Positions 16,345 to 25,832 are shown, counted from the stretch's first letter. The stretch: DNA of 40,009 bases from Lysobacterales bacterium (GCA_019510195.1 JAEKKW010000019.1:1-40009), one strand, 5' to 3'. Translations and numbers: made by a program. Notes: a model not told the origin generated them from the sequence alone.

Positions 16345-17331
16345 ATGACCGACCGCCCCACGCTTCCCCTCCTCGCCATCCAGCAACTGGCGGCGCCCGA
16401 CATGGCTGCCGTCGATGCACTGATCCGCCGTCGGCTGGCGTCGGACGTGGTGCTTATCAACCAGGTCGCCGAATACATCATCGGTGCCGGCGGCAAGCGC
16501 CTGCGCCCGATGCTGCTGTTGCTGGCGTCGCGCGCGCTTGGGCACATGGACGCCGACGCGCACCAACTCGCCGCGGTGGTCGAGTTCATCCATACCTCCA
16601 CCCTGTTGCACGACGACGTGGTCGACGAATCCGACCTCCGTCGCGGCCGCAGCACCGCCAACGCGGTATGGGGCAATGCCACCAGCGTGCTGGTCGGCGA
16701 CTTCCTGTATTCGCGCAGTTTCCAGTTGATGGTCGAACTGGAGCGGATGGACGTGCAGCGCCTGCTCGCCGATACCACCAACATGATCGCGGAAGGCGAG
16801 GTGCTGCAGCTGTTGCACGTGCGCAACCCCGACACCGACGAACCCGCCTACCTGCGGGTGATCGAGCGCAAGACCGCGATCCTGTTCGCCGCGGCGACGC
16901 GCCTTGGCGCGCTGCTGGCCGGCGCCGACGCAGCGACGCAACAGGCCTTGCACGATTACGGCATGCATCTCGGCTACGCCTTCCAGATCGCCGACGACGT
17001 GCTGGATTACGCTTCCGACGCGGCGACGATGGGCAAGAACCTCGGCGACGATCTCGCCGAAGGCAAGATGACGCTGCCACTGATCCACGCGATGGCGCAT
17101 GCCGATGCCGCGACCCGCGAGCGCTTGCGCGCAGTCGTCGAGACGGGCGATATCTCCGCATTGCCGGAAGTCACCGCCGCAATCGCCGCGCACGACAGCC
17201 TCGGCTACAGCCGTGCGATCGCCCAGCGCTACGCCGATGCCGCCGATGCCGCGATCGACGGCCTCGCCGACAACGACGCCGTCGCCGCCCTGCGCGGGCT
17301 GGCGCGCTATGCGGTCAATCGCGACCGCTGA
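16345..17331 (+). CDS. ispB: All-trans polyprenyl (octaprenyl) diphosphate synthase
   Basis: 328-residue trans-prenyltransferase that elongates farnesyl diphosphate to the C40 (or similar) side chain of ubiquinone. Both aspartate-rich Mg2+ motifs are present: DDVVD at 90-94 (LLHDDVVDESDLRRGR) and DDVLD at 217-221 (QIADDVLDYASD). So is the GGKRLRPML segment near residue 49-57. ATG 16345 was chosen because the alignable start is MTDRPTLPLLAIQQLAAPDM. The frame is open further upstream, but that part overlaps the promoter region. Its stop is only 12 nt from the stop of the convergent hydrolase gene. The chain length of the product (C40 as in Xanthomonas ubiquinone-8) is expected from the taxon, not visible in sequence. 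Confidence 0.94.
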   Translation: MTDRPTLPLLAIQQLAAPDMAAVDALIRRRLASDVVLINQVAEYIIGAGGKRLRPMLLLLASRALGHMDADAHQLAAVVEFIHTSTLLHDDVVDESDLRRGRSTANAVWGNATSVLVGDFLYSRSFQLMVELERMDVQRLLADTTNMIAEGEVLQLLHVRNPDTDEPAYLRVIERKTAILFAAATRLGALLAGADAATQQALHDYGMHLGYAFQIADDVLDYASDAATMGKNLGDDLAEGKMTLPLIHAMAHADAATRERLRAVVETGDISALPEVTAAIAAHDSLGYSRAIAQRYADAADAAIDGLADNDAVAALRGLARYAVNRDR

Positions 17332-17343
17332 TCCAATCGCGGA

Positions 17344-18126
17344 TCACTTCGCCGCGAAACGCTCGCGGAAGAAGTCGTTCATCATCACGTAGGCGCGCTT
17401 CGCCGCACGCTCGTTGTACATGCAGCCCGGCGGCTTGTTGGCCGCTTCCAGCGCGAAGCAATGCACTGCACCGCTGAAGTTCACGAAGGTCCAGTCGGCG
17501 CCGGCGCGATCCATTTCCTGCTCGAAGGGAACGATATTGTCCTTCTGGCCCTTGTCGTCGGCGCCATTGAGCACCAGCAACGGCGTGTGGATCGAGCCGG
17601 CCGTCGCCGGTTGCGCGCTGTCCAGGCCGCCATGGAAGGTGACGATGCCGGCCAGCTTCGCACCGCTGCGCGCCAGCTCCAGCACCGACGATCCGCCGAA
17701 GCAGTAACCGAACGCACCGATCTTCGCGGCATCGATCGGCGCCGATTTCGCTTGTTCCTTCAGCACGTCGATCGCCTTGGCCGCGCGCGCACGCATTGCC
17801 GGCGCATCCTTGTACAACGCGGTGACCTGCGCCATCGCCTCCTTGTCGTCCTTGGGTCGCACGCCCTTGCCGTACATGTCGGTGACGAGGATGACGTAAT
17901 CGCGACCGGCGACCTTCTTCGCCTGCTCGATGGAGGAAAGGGTGACACCGTACCAGTCGGGCACCATCACCAGTCCGGGACGCTTGGCTTTCGATGCGTC
18001 GTCGTAGACCAGCGCACCGATGAAGTGATCCTTGCCGACCGTCCATTCCACGGACCTGGTCTTCATGGCGGCAAATGCAGGCAGGCTGGCGAGCAGCAGT
18101 CCGGCGGCGATCAGGATGCGGCGCAT
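17344..18126 (-). CDS. Secreted dienelactone hydrolase family protein
   Basis: 260-residue alpha/beta hydrolase with an N-terminal signal peptide (MRRILIAAGLLLASLPAFA, about 1-19). The DLH-type catalytic triad is visible: Cys142 in GYCFGGSS, Asp190 in NGADDK and His222 in SGAVHCF. The Cys nucleophile in GxCxGG distinguishes DLH members from serine esterases. ATG 18126 is preferred because GGAG lies 8 nt upstream and it gives a clean signal peptide. An in-frame start at 18150 exists. The native substrate of such periplasmic DLH-like proteins is unknown. The gene lies 53 nt downstream of murD2 on the same strand and might be read with the lysAC operon. Confidence 0.87.
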   Translation of the reverse strand: MRRILIAAGLLLASLPAFAAMKTRSVEWTVGKDHFIGALVYDDASKAKRPGLVMVPDWYGVTLSSIEQAKKVAGRDYVILVTDMYGKGVRPKDDKEAMAQVTALYKDAPAMRARAAKAIDVLKEQAKSAPIDAAKIGAFGYCFGGSSVLELARSGAKLAGIVTFHGGLDSAQPATAGSIHTPLLVLNGADDKGQKDNIVPFEQEMDRAGADWTFVNFSGAVHCFALEAANKPPGCMYNERAAKRAYVMMNDFFRERFAAK

Positions 18127-18179
18127 GGCACTCTCCGGTGGCGAAAGCACGAGGATAGCGCGATCAGGCAGCGGTTATC

Positions 18180-19625
18180 TCACGCGATCCCCATGCCCTG
18201 GATTGCACTGATGCGTTCCGGATCGAAACCGGCCAGCTCGGCGAAATGACGTCCGCGCGCGACGTAATCGCGATACGGCCCGAAGCTCGGCGCACCGGGC
18301 GACAACAGCATCACGCCGTTCCCGTGCAGGGTCTCGCGCGCGATCCGCATCGCGTCCCCGAGATCACGCGCCTGCGCCAACGCGAATCCGCCCGCCGTCG
18401 CGATCGGTTGCAGCAGATCGTGGATGCGCGGACCGTTCTGCCCCATCGTCACGATCGCGCGCGGTGCGTGCGTGCGCATCGCTTCGGCGAAGTCGTGCCA
18501 GTCGAGGCCGCGATCGTGCCCGCCGACCAGCACCGCCACCGGACGTTCTCGATAGAGATCGAGCGCGGCCAGCGTTGCGTGCGGCGTGGTGCTGATCGAA
18601 TCGTTGACATAGAGGATGCCATCGCGTTCGCCCAGCGCCTGCAGGCGGTTGGGCAGCGGCTGGAAGGTCGCGGCGTGCGGCGCCAATGCAGCGGCATCGA
18701 GCCCGATCGCCTCCAGCGCAGCGAGCACCGCGCACAGGTTGCCGCGATTGTGTGCGCCCGGCAGCGGCAAGGTCGAGGTATCGAAGATCGCCGCATCGCC
18801 ACGATGGATCACGTCGCCCTGCATGTGCCAGCCGTCGGCGCGGTTGAACCACACGATTTCGCTGTCCGGCAGTTCCAGTTGCGCGAGGATGGCATCGGCG
18901 GCGTTCAACACGGCGATGCGCGGCCTCCCTTCCGCCACCAGCGACAACTTGTCGGCGACGTAGCGATCCTGCCCGCCGTGCCAGTCGAGGTGTTCGGGAT
19001 AGATGTTGGTGACGATGGCGAGATGCGGATGCACGCCGCTGTCTGCGACGTCGCGAGTCTGGTAGCTGCTGAGTTCGATCGCCCAGGCATCGGCCTGGCC
19101 GTCGATCAATTCCATCAGTGGTGCGCCGATGTTGCCGACCAATGCCGTCCGCCTGCCGGCCGCACGCAGCAAGTGCGCCAGCATCGCGGTGGTCGTGCTT
19201 TTGCCCTTGGTGCCGGTCACGCACAGGGTGTCGGCATCGCGACGCTCGGCGAACCACAGTTGCGTCGCTCCGATGAAGCGCGTGCCCCGCGACTGCGCCG
19301 CGCGCGCGATGTCCGAATACGGGCTGATGCCCGGCGACTTGATCACCACGTCGAACGCGGCAAGGCGATCGCCATCGATTTCGGCGTCGATGTGCAGCAA
19401 CGGGTCGTTCAGTGCACGCGCATCCCCGGCTTCCTGCGCATTGCAGAACAGCGTCAGTTCACCGGGATGGCGGATTCCACCGCCCGCCAACGGCGCGGCC
19501 CGCAAGGCGCGCCAGGTCGCCTTGCCTTCGCGCCCCCAGCCCCAGAGCGCGACGCGCTGGCCGTCAAGCAGCGAATGGCCCACGGATGCGCGCCCAGACG
19601 GATTCGGGAATGCCATGCTCGCCAT
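18180..19625 (-). CDS. murD2: UDP-N-acetylmuramoyl-L-alanine--L-glutamate ligase (MurD2)
   Basis: Mur ligase of the MurD type, up to 481 residues. It contains a Rossmann-like N-terminal domain ([18 protein letters not shown]), the ATP-binding loop GTKGKSTT (138-145), ELSSYQ, the [13 protein letters not shown] motif and the C-terminal [15 protein letters not shown] segment. In Xanthomonas, MurD2 adds L-glutamate, not D-glutamate, to UDP-MurNAc-L-Ala, and MurL then epimerises it. The adjacent murL gene makes this assignment, not classical MurD, convincing. The start is uncertain: ATG 19625, ATG 19616 and GTG 19583 are all in frame and all overlap the 3' end of murL. The last gives the shortest overlap (20 nt) and begins just before the conserved domain. 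Ends with the stop at 18180. Confidence 0.92.
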   Translation of the reverse strand: MASMAFPNPSGRASVGHSLLDGQRVALWGWGREGKATWRALRAAPLAGGGIRHPGELTLFCNAQEAGDARALNDPLLHIDAEIDGDRLAAFDVVIKSPGISPYSDIARAAQSRGTRFIGATQLWFAERRDADTLCVTGTKGKSTTTAMLAHLLRAAGRRTALVGNIGAPLMELIDGQADAWAIELSSYQTRDVADSGVHPHLAIVTNIYPEHLDWHGGQDRYVADKLSLVAEGRPRIAVLNAADAILAQLELPDSEIVWFNRADGWHMQGDVIHRGDAAIFDTSTLPLPGAHNRGNLCAVLAALEAIGLDAAALAPHAATFQPLPNRLQALGERDGILYVNDSISTTPHATLAALDLYRERPVAVLVGGHDRGLDWHDFAEAMRTHAPRAIVTMGQNGPRIHDLLQPIATAGGFALAQARDLGDAMRIARETLHGNGVMLLSPGAPSFGPYRDYVARGRHFAELAGFDPERISAIQGMGIA

Positions 19626-20940
19626 TCAATTCGAGCAGCGGTTCGATGGCGAGATCGTCGCCGATCAATTGCGGCAGGATCTCGTTGCGGAAACGCTGGA
19701 CGATCTCGTCCTCGCGCCATTCCGGACGCGCCGACAGTGCCGCCATCGCCGCGCGCGATTCGCCACCCTCGCCCACGCATTCGAACGGCTTGTGGTCGCG
19801 ATACTCCAGCAGCGCGTCGTAGCCGCCGATCTGGTCGCGGTCATCGAGCAGGTTGCGGCCGAAGATCGCGACGAGCCGCGGCTTGGGCACGAATGGCGCC
19901 AGCGCCAGGAAGACGAAGTGGCATTTCGGGCAGACACCGCACCAGCGCTGCGTCGGTTTTTCGCCGAGCAGGTGGAAGTTGCGATTGCAGCTGGAGAACC
20001 AGGCGTCGTAGTGGTCGTTCTTCGCGAACTGGCGCGCCACCGCGAGTTCCGACAATGGCCGCAGCAACGAGTAGTACTTGAGGTCGGCAGCAACCGTTTC
20101 GCGCACGACCTTCGCCAGTCCCTGCTCCGCCGCCCAGCCCTTCGACCATTGGTGGTTCACTTCGCCGGTGCCTTCGATCAGGCTGCCGTAGCTGGCGGAG
20201 CGTTCGTTGGAGAACACCACCTGGTCGGCGTCGACCAGCAATGCCGCCAGCACCATGATCGCGGAATTGATCGCGGTTACCGGGATGTGGCCGTTCCACG
20301 CCCCCTGGCGATTGAGTTCGAACAATTCCGGCGCGATCTGGCGACCGATGTTGAGCGTCGGCAAGCCGGTGCGCGCTGCGCATTGCGCGATCAGCTGCGA
20401 ACCGCCGACCCAGGTCACCGTCTGGTCGATACCGGCCGCGCGCAGGGCTTCGATCGACACCAGCGAATCCTTGCCGCCACCGATCGCGACCAGCGCATGT
20501 TCGCGCAGGCCGAGCGCTGGCGCCTGCGGTGATGGCGCATCGGCGCGCGGGAAGCGGATGCGGCCATGCAGGTTCAGGCCGTTGCGATAGGCGAACTCGC
20601 CGAGGCCATTGAGGTAGACGCTTTCAAGATATTCGGCGACCGATGCATCGATCGGTCCGTTCTCGATGCGGATCTCCTCCGGCACCGCCGCCTTGTAATA
20701 GCTGACACCCGCGATCAGGTGCAGCAGGCGGGTCGCCGCGTCGACTGCGCGCTTGCGGGCATCGTCGAGCACGAACGGCGCACCGGGAATGGTGACCGTC
20801 TCGGTCAGCACCGGGCTGTCATCGAAGGCGTAGCGCAGGCTGGCAACGCCGGTCTGCGGATCGAAGCCGCAGTCGACGAAGCGGAACGCGCGGATGGAAT
20901 CGCGCTGGAACACGCCCGATGAAGGCAGCCACGCTGTCAT
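19564..20940 (-). CDS. murL: UDP-MurNAc-L-alanyl-L-glutamate epimerase (MurL)
   Basis: 458-residue ATP-dependent epimerase that converts UDP-MurNAc-L-Ala-L-Glu to the D-Glu form, replacing free D-glutamate made by MurI. A PP-loop ATP-pyrophosphatase motif lies at AIGGGKDSL (GGGKDS, 154-159), consistent with adenylation of the substrate. A cysteine cluster CGVCPKC is at 334-340, with SSCNRNF just before it. [16 protein letters not shown] and SNERSASYG are further conserved stretches. ATG 20940 overlaps the lysAC stop by ATGA and the 3' end overlaps murD2, so the three genes form one coupled unit. This combination is a marker of Xanthomonas and relatives. Confidence 0.93.
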   Translation of the reverse strand: MTAWLPSSGVFQRDSIRAFRFVDCGFDPQTGVASLRYAFDDSPVLTETVTIPGAPFVLDDARKRAVDAATRLLHLIAGVSYYKAAVPEEIRIENGPIDASVAEYLESVYLNGLGEFAYRNGLNLHGRIRFPRADAPSPQAPALGLREHALVAIGGGKDSLVSIEALRAAGIDQTVTWVGGSQLIAQCAARTGLPTLNIGRQIAPELFELNRQGAWNGHIPVTAINSAIMVLAALLVDADQVVFSNERSASYGSLIEGTGEVNHQWSKGWAAEQGLAKVVRETVAADLKYYSLLRPLSELAVARQFAKNDHYDAWFSSCNRNFHLLGEKPTQRWCGVCPKCHFVFLALAPFVPKPRLVAIFGRNLLDDRDQIGGYDALLEYRDHKPFECVGEGGESRAAMAALSARPEWREDEIVQRFRNEILPQLIGDDLAIEPLLELNGEHGIPESVWARIRGPFAA

Positions 20941-23534
20941 TCAATGATCTCCTGGTGCGGCAAGGCCCGCAGATTGTATTCGCTGGCCATGCTGTAGCCG
21001 TAGGCGCCGGCATCGGCGACCAGCATCACGTCGCCGGGCGCGGTCGCCCGCGGCAAGCTGCGTTCCTTGCCGAAGAGATCGCTGGATTCGCAGATCGGGC
21101 CGACGACATCGAACGGCCGCTTGTCGCCATCGCCGAGGCGGCTGAGGTTGGCGATGCCGTGCCAGGCGTCGTACAGCGCCGGACGGATCAGGGTGTTCAT
21201 GCCGGCATCGAGGCCAACGCGGCGCACGCCATCCTTGTCCACCACCTGGGTCGCTTCCGTCAGCAGCACGCCCGCTTCCGCCACCAGATAACGGCCTGGT
21301 TCGATCGCGATCCTGAAGGCCGGATGCACCGCCTTCATCTCCGACAAGCCCTGCGACCACGCGGCGAGATCGAACGGGTCCTCGTCGGGGCGATAGGGGA
21401 TCGGCAGGCCGCCGCCGATATCGAGGATTTCCACGCTGCCGATGCGGCGGGCGAAACCGGCCATCGCGTCGATCATGCCCTTCCAGTGGCCGACGGTCTC
21501 GATGCCGCTGCCGAGGTGCGCATGGAGTCCGGTGATGCGCACGTCGAGCGTGCGCGCGAGATCGACGAATTCATCAAAACGCTGCGTCGACAATCCGAAC
21601 TTGGCGTCCTTGCCCCCGGTGGTGACCTTGGCGTGGTGGCCGTCGCCGTAGCCGAGATCGATGCGCAGCCACAGCGACCTGCCGCGGAACACGTCCGGCC
21701 ACTGCTGCAAGAGCTCGACGTTGTCGACGGTGACGGTGACGCCACGCTCGAGCGCCGCGCGGTATTCGTCGATCGGCGCGAAGTTCGGGGTGAACAGCAC
21801 CTGCTGCGGCGTCAGCCCCGGCACCGATGCGAACACGTGCTCGAGTTCGCCCTGAGACACGCATTCCAGGCCGAAACCTTCCTCGACCAGCGCGCACAGG
21901 ATGGCCGGATGGGGATTGGCCTTGATCGCGTAACTGCGCTTGTCGATCGCCGGAATCGCCGCCAGTGCCCGTGCACGTTCGCGCACGGTCGGCAGGTGGT
22001 AGGCATAGGTCGGCGTGTGGCGCACGGCGATGTCGAGCAGCTTCGCGCGCTCGTTCGCCCACCACGGCTGCGGACGCGGTGCGCGCGGCGCCACCAGCTG
22101 CTGCCAGCTCGGGCCGAACACGCCGGGTTCGTGCACCGGCATCGCACCGCTGCGCATCAGTTCCGCATGCAGCGCCGGGATCATGCCGTCGGCGTCGGAT
22201 TCATCGACCACGAAGGTCAGGTTGAGGTCGTTCGACGACTGCGAGATCAGGTGCACGCGCTCGCGCCCGAAGGTCGCCCACACGCCGGACAGGCGATCGA
22301 GCAGCGAACGCATGCCGCGGCCGACCAGGGTGATCGCCGCGCATGGCGCGATCACCTTGACCCGGCAGACCTGGGCAAGATCGGCGGAAAGCTCGGCCAG
22401 CACGCTGGTGTTGACCAGGTTCTCGCTGGGATCGAGCGAGACGGTGACGTTGGTTTCCGACGAACCGATCATGTCGATCGACAGGCCATGCGCGCGGAAG
22501 CGATCGAAGATGTCGGCGAGGAAGCCGACCTGCTGCCACATGCCGATGGTTTCCATCGACACCAGGACGATGCCGTTGCGGCGGCTAATCGCCTTGACGC
22601 CGGGCACGGTGCGGCCACTGGCGTCGATGCGGGTGCCGTCGAGATGCGGGTTGCCGGTATCGAGGATGCGCATGGTGACGCCGGCTTCGCGACAGGGCGC
22701 GATCGAGCGCGGATGCAGCACCTTGGCGCCGGTGGTGGCGATTTCCTGCGCCTCGGCGTGATCGAGCCGCGCGAGCAGGCGCGCGTCCGGCACCTCGCGC
22801 GGATTGGCGCTGAACATGCCCGGCACGTCGGTCCAGATCTCCACCTGTTCGGCGCCGAGCAACGCACCGAAATATGCCGCCGAGGTATCGGAACCGCCAC
22901 GGCCGAGGATCGCCGTGCCGCCATCGGCGTGGCGGGCGATGAACCCCTGGGTGATGGCGAGATCGCCTGCCTGCGCATGGAAGCGTTCGCGCATGCCGGC
23001 ATCGGCGGTGATTTCGCAGTTGACCGACAAGCGCGCCGACCATGCGCTTTCGTTGGGCAGCGACAACGCGTTCAACCACTCGCGCGCATCCACCCACTGC
23101 ATGCCCATGCCGCGGCTGCTCAGATAGGCCGCGCCGAGTGTCGACGACAGCAGCTCGCCCTGCCCCAGCACTTCCGCCTGCCAGTCGAGCCCGCGGATCG
23201 CCGCGCGGCTGTCATCGACCAGCAATCCGCGCAGATGGCGCAGGCGATCGCCGAGCACGGTCTCGATTTCCAGCCCGAGGTCATTCGCGCAGAAATCGCG
23301 ATGGCGCGTTTCCAGCTGGGCGAAGACCTCCGCACCATTGCCGTTGCCTTCCGCCACCGACTGCAGCAGGTTGGTGACGCCGGACAAGGCCGAGACCACC
23401 ACCAGCACGCGCGCGCCGTCGGCCCGGCGTTCGCCCGCCAGTTCCCCGATCGTGTCCCAGCGCTCGCGTTTCGACACCGAAGTTCCACCGAACTTCAGCA
23501 CGATCCAGCGCGACGGGGAGACGATCTGCGGCAT
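20937..23534 (-). CDS. lysAC: Bifunctional aspartate kinase / diaminopimelate decarboxylase
   Basis: 865-residue fusion joining the first and last enzymes of lysine synthesis. The aspartate kinase half (about 10-285) has KFGGTS (14-19), VVVSALSGVTN and GRGGSDTSAAYFG. ACT regulatory domains follow (about 315-460, with GMWQQVGFLADIFDRF and SSNDLNLTFVVDE). The PLP-dependent decarboxylase half (about 500-865) has the Schiff-base lysine in YAIKAN (Lys538), HLGSGIE, DIGGGLP, EPGRYLVA, CESSD (Cys815) and DAGAYGYSMASEYN. Start ATG 23534. It is the first gene of the lysAC-murL-murD2 unit. The lysine enzyme also consumes meso-diaminopimelate, the stem-peptide residue, so the operon balances two peptidoglycan precursors. 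The fusion is typical of Xanthomonadaceae. The 78-nt upstream gap is shared with phzF and shows no lysine riboswitch. Confidence 0.96.
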   Translation of the reverse strand: MPQIVSPSRWIVLKFGGTSVSKRERWDTIGELAGERRADGARVLVVVSALSGVTNLLQSVAEGNGNGAEVFAQLETRHRDFCANDLGLEIETVLGDRLRHLRGLLVDDSRAAIRGLDWQAEVLGQGELLSSTLGAAYLSSRGMGMQWVDAREWLNALSLPNESAWSARLSVNCEITADAGMRERFHAQAGDLAITQGFIARHADGGTAILGRGGSDTSAAYFGALLGAEQVEIWTDVPGMFSANPREVPDARLLARLDHAEAQEIATTGAKVLHPRSIAPCREAGVTMRILDTGNPHLDGTRIDASGRTVPGVKAISRRNGIVLVSMETIGMWQQVGFLADIFDRFRAHGLSIDMIGSSETNVTVSLDPSENLVNTSVLAELSADLAQVCRVKVIAPCAAITLVGRGMRSLLDRLSGVWATFGRERVHLISQSSNDLNLTFVVDESDADGMIPALHAELMRSGAMPVHEPGVFGPSWQQLVAPRAPRPQPWWANERAKLLDIAVRHTPTYAYHLPTVRERARALAAIPAIDKRSYAIKANPHPAILCALVEEGFGLECVSQGELEHVFASVPGLTPQQVLFTPNFAPIDEYRAALERGVTVTVDNVELLQQWPDVFRGRSLWLRIDLGYGDGHHAKVTTGGKDAKFGLSTQRFDEFVDLARTLDVRITGLHAHLGSGIETVGHWKGMIDAMAGFARRIGSVEILDIGGGLPIPYRPDEDPFDLAAWSQGLSEMKAVHPAFRIAIEPGRYLVAEAGVLLTEATQVVDKDGVRRVGLDAGMNTLIRPALYDAWHGIANLSRLGDGDKRPFDVVGPICESSDLFGKERSLPRATAPGDVMLVADAGAYGYSMASEYNLRALPHQEIIE

Positions 23535-23612
23535 TACACTTCACCATGTGCCCGACTGCGGGCGTGAACCCTCGATTCTAGCGAATTGCCTGCATCATTC
23601 CCCGGATCCTTC

Positions 23613-24506
23613 ATGTCTTTTTCTTCTCTGAAAAGTCGGCGCTTCACCCAGGTCGACGTCTTCGCCGATCGCCCCGGCGCCGGCAATCCGCTGGCCGTCG
23701 TGCTCGATGCCGATGGCCTCGACGACGCCACCATGCAGGACATCGCACGCTGGACGCGCCTGCCGGAAACCACCTTCGTGCTGCCGCCGGACAAGCCGGA
23801 TACCAGCTATCGCCTGCGCATCTTCAGCCCGCGCCGCGAAGTGCCGTTCGCCGGGCATCCCAGCGTCGGCACCGCCCACGCCGTGCTCGAAGCCGGCCTC
23901 GCCGAACCGAAGGACGGGGTGCTGGTGCAGGACGGCATCGCCGGCGCCCTGCCCCTGCGCGTCCACGGCCACGGCGCCGGACGCACGATCGCCGTGCGCA
24001 CGCCACGCGCGCGCCTGCAGGAGACCGCCAATGCCGAGGATCCGCGCCTGCGCGATGTCCTCGCCGGTTTGCCGCTGGGTTCCTTGCCGCCGGCATTGAT
24101 GGATGGTGGACGCCGCTGGTGGCTGGCGGAAATCGCCGACGAAGCCACCCTGCGCGCGGCGACACCGAACTGGAGCGCGATCGCGAAACTTGCCGAAAAC
24201 ACCGGCAGCATGGGCCTGTGCGCGTTCGCGCGCAGCAGCGACCCGGTCTATTACCTCGCCGTGCGCGCCTGGGTCGGCGCGCCCGCGCAATTCGAGGATG
24301 CCGCTTCCGGCGCGGCCAACGCCACGCTGGCGGCATGGCTGGCGCAGCGCGATGCCCTGCCCGGCCCCGGTGGTTTCTATCGCATCAGCCAGGGCCGCGA
24401 AGTCGGCCACGATGCCATCATCGAACTCACCGTCGATGCAGACGGTGACGTGTGGTCGGGTGGCCGCGTGTGCACCGTGATCCATGGCGAACTCGACTGG
24501 CGCTGA
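23613..24506 (+). CDS. PhzF family isomerase-like protein
   Basis: 297-residue protein of the PhzF/YddE fold, made of two similar halves. The N-terminal half shows FTQVDVFADRPGAGNPLAVV, the likely catalytic Glu52 in LPETTFV, and FSPRREVPFAGHPSVGTAHAVLE. The second half contains PAQFEDAASGAANATLAAWLAQ, the repeat of the GHPxxGTA-like element. PhzF itself isomerises a phenazine precursor. Most chromosomal homologues such as YddE have no known substrate, and no phenazine genes are nearby, so phenazine synthesis should not be inferred. ATG 23613 is preferred. An in-frame TTG at 23586 would add nine residues. Divergent from lysAC. Confidence 0.88.
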   Translation: MSFSSLKSRRFTQVDVFADRPGAGNPLAVVLDADGLDDATMQDIARWTRLPETTFVLPPDKPDTSYRLRIFSPRREVPFAGHPSVGTAHAVLEAGLAEPKDGVLVQDGIAGALPLRVHGHGAGRTIAVRTPRARLQETANAEDPRLRDVLAGLPLGSLPPALMDGGRRWWLAEIADEATLRAATPNWSAIAKLAENTGSMGLCAFARSSDPVYYLAVRAWVGAPAQFEDAASGAANATLAAWLAQRDALPGPGGFYRISQGREVGHDAIIELTVDADGDVWSGGRVCTVIHGELDWR

Positions 24507-24613
24507 GTCGCGGCGGCACCTTCCGGCGCCATTCCTCACCCTTTACTTCAAGTCGCCGACGCCGCCCCATCCTGTTTCCTGCGTCACGCATTCACGCCCC
24601 CGACCTCCGCCGG

Positions 24614-24641
24614 CGATTCCGCCCGGACGATTCCGCCCGGC
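24614..24641. repeat. Two-copy 14-bp tandem repeat
   Basis: CGATTCCGCCCGGA (24614-24627) is followed directly by CGATTCCGCCCGGC (24628-24641), identical at 13 of 14 positions. It lies upstream of the HU promoter. Function unknown; replication slippage is the simplest origin. Confidence 0.6.
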
Positions 24642-24671
24642 AAAACAAGGCAAAAAAGTTCGCCACGGGGC

Positions 24672-24700
24672 TTGGCGACGCGGTTTACATGCAATACAGT
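24672..24700 (+). promoter_or_regulatory. Putative sigma70-type promoter of the HU gene
   Basis: TTGGCG and TACAGT each match the consensus at four of six positions, with the optimal 17-nt spacing, and lie 59 nt upstream of the start codon. An AT-rich run precedes the -35 (CAAAACAAGGCAAAAAAG), which could act as an UP-like element. Confidence 0.45.
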
Positions 24701-24758
24701 TGATTGCCGGTCGCAACCGCGCAACCAAATTCCACACTTTCGAGGAAAGCGAAAACAC

Positions 24759-25145
24759 ATGGCCACGAAGAAAGCCAAAGCTGCCAAGGCCACCAAGGCC
24801 GCGAAAGCTGCTCCCAAGGCAGCCACGATGAAGCCGATCAAGGAAGCCCTGACCAAGTCGGGTCTGGTCGCTCACATCTCCGAGTTCACCAGCGTCGCCT
24901 CGCGTGACGTGCGCGCCGTCCTGGCTGCGCTGGAAAACACCGTGCACGCTTCGGTGAACAAGAAGGGCACTGGCTCGTTCACCATGCCGGGTCTGTTCAA
25001 GATCACCGCCGTGGAAGTTCCGGCCCGTCCGGCACGCAAGGGCATCAACCCGTTCACCAAGGAAGAGGTCACGTTCAAGGCCCGTCCGAAGTCGACGAAG
25101 GTCAAGGTCCGTCCGCTCAAGAAGCTGAAGGACGCTGCGGCCTGA
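24759..25145 (+). CDS. HU-family DNA-binding protein with lysine/alanine-rich N-terminal tail
   Basis: 128-residue nucleoid protein. The first 25 residues (MATKKAKAAKATKAAKAAPK...) form an Ala/Lys tail resembling eukaryotic histone H1 tails. An HU/IHF core follows: MKPIKEALTKSGLVAHISEF, the dimerisation helices, and the DNA-binding arm region PARPARKGINPFTKEEVTF. The C-terminus is again very basic (RPKSTKVKVRPLKKLKD). ATG 24759 has GAGGAAA upstream. The gene is monocistronic, with its own promoter and a strong terminator, suggesting high expression. Codons are strongly biased in a uniform way, as expected for an abundant protein. It differs from canonical 90-residue HU by the added tails and is therefore not named hupA or hupB here. 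Confidence 0.92.
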   Translation: MATKKAKAAKATKAAKAAPKAATMKPIKEALTKSGLVAHISEFTSVASRDVRAVLAALENTVHASVNKKGTGSFTMPGLFKITAVEVPARPARKGINPFTKEEVTFKARPKSTKVKVRPLKKLKDAAA

Positions 25146-25162
25146 TTCTTGCCGCGATGCAG

Positions 25163-25191
25163 GAAAAAGCCGGCCCAGTGCCGGCTTTTTT
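25163..25191 (+). terminator. Rho-independent terminator of the HU gene
   Basis: AAAAAGCCGGC (25164-25174) and GCCGGCTTTTT (25180-25190) form a perfect 11-bp stem with a 5-nt loop, ending in a run of six T. It lies 18 nt after the HU stop. The symmetric A/T flanks could allow some bidirectional use. Confidence 0.9.
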
Positions 25192-25265
25192 CATGCCCGT
25201 AAAGCGATATTCATCCGCGTGCGCGCATCCTCGCCGCATCGCAACGGACAAGGGAGTCGCTTCGC

Positions 25266-25832
25266 ATGCATCGTCGTCCCGCATACCGGCTGGCGATCGC
25301 GGCCCTGCTGTCGCTGGCACTGGTCGCCTGCACCAGCGTCGGCGACCTGCTGTCCAACCGCGTCACGGTGTCGCCGGAACAGCTGCAATCGCAACTCGAT
25401 CGCCGCTTCCCGCGTGACTATCGCAAGCTCGGCGGCATGGTCAGCGTGCGGGTGATGCACCCACGGCTGCACCTGCAACCGGAACGCCACCGCCTGCTGC
25501 TCGACTTCGATGCCGGCGTCGCCGCCTTCGGCTCCGATCCCGCGACGCCGCGCGGTCATTTCACCGTCAGCAGCGGACTGCGCTTCGATCCGGCGGCAAT
25601 GGCCCTGATGCTGGATGCGCCGGCGGTGGAACGCGCCGACGTCCCCGCGCTTGCCGGCTTCGGCCAGGGCGCGATCGAATCGCTGTTGAACCAGTGGCTG
25701 CTGGACGAGGCGCGCAACGAGCCGGTGTATCGCTTCAGCACGACCGACCAGGACAAATTGCGCGGACGCAGCATCCGCGGTATCGCCGTGACCGCGTCCG
25801 GCCTGCAGGTCCAACTCGGGAACGGCCAATGA
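25266..25832 (+). CDS. DUF1439 (YceB-like) lipoprotein
   Basis: 188-residue predicted lipoprotein. The N-terminus has arginines, a hydrophobic stretch and the lipobox LALVAC with Cys22 as the lipidated residue. The mature domain resembles DUF1439/YceB proteins: VTVSPEQLQSQLDRRFPRDYRKL near the start, alternating amphipathic strands (RLHLQPERHRLLLDFDAGV), and the terminal IRGIAVTASGLQVQLG strand. E. coli YceB is a lipoprotein of unknown function with a lipid-binding-like fold. GGGAG precedes ATG 25266. The stop overlaps the next gene by ATGA, so the two lipoproteins are translationally coupled. Confidence 0.8.
   Translation: MHRRPAYRLAIAALLSLALVACTSVGDLLSNRVTVSPEQLQSQLDRRFPRDYRKLGGMVSVRVMHPRLHLQPERHRLLLDFDAGVAAFGSDPATPRGHFTVSSGLRFDPAAMALMLDAPAVERADVPALAGFGQGAIESLLNQWLLDEARNEPVYRFSTTDQDKLRGRSIRGIAVTASGLQVQLGNGQ

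Larger units (their letters stand above)
24507..24758 (+). other. Intergenic region upstream of the HU gene
   Basis: It contains a tandem 14-bp duplication (24614-24641) and a possible promoter: TTGGCG (24672-24677), 17 nt, TACAGT (24695-24700). This gives a leader of about 50 nt and a GAGGAAA ribosome-binding site just before the HU ATG. No coding signal is seen between phzF and the promoter. Confidence 0.5.

Noticed and set aside
20919-23567. Plus-strand frame of 882 codons opposite lysAC
   Set aside because: Mirror frame of a strongly conserved fusion enzyme; no recognisable motif.
23535-23612. Lysine riboswitch upstream of lysAC
   Set aside because: The divergent gap is only 78 nt, far too short for the lysine aptamer.
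23613-24506. Phenazine biosynthesis gene
   Set aside because: PhzF-fold proteins are widespread without phenazine pathways, and no other phz gene is nearby.
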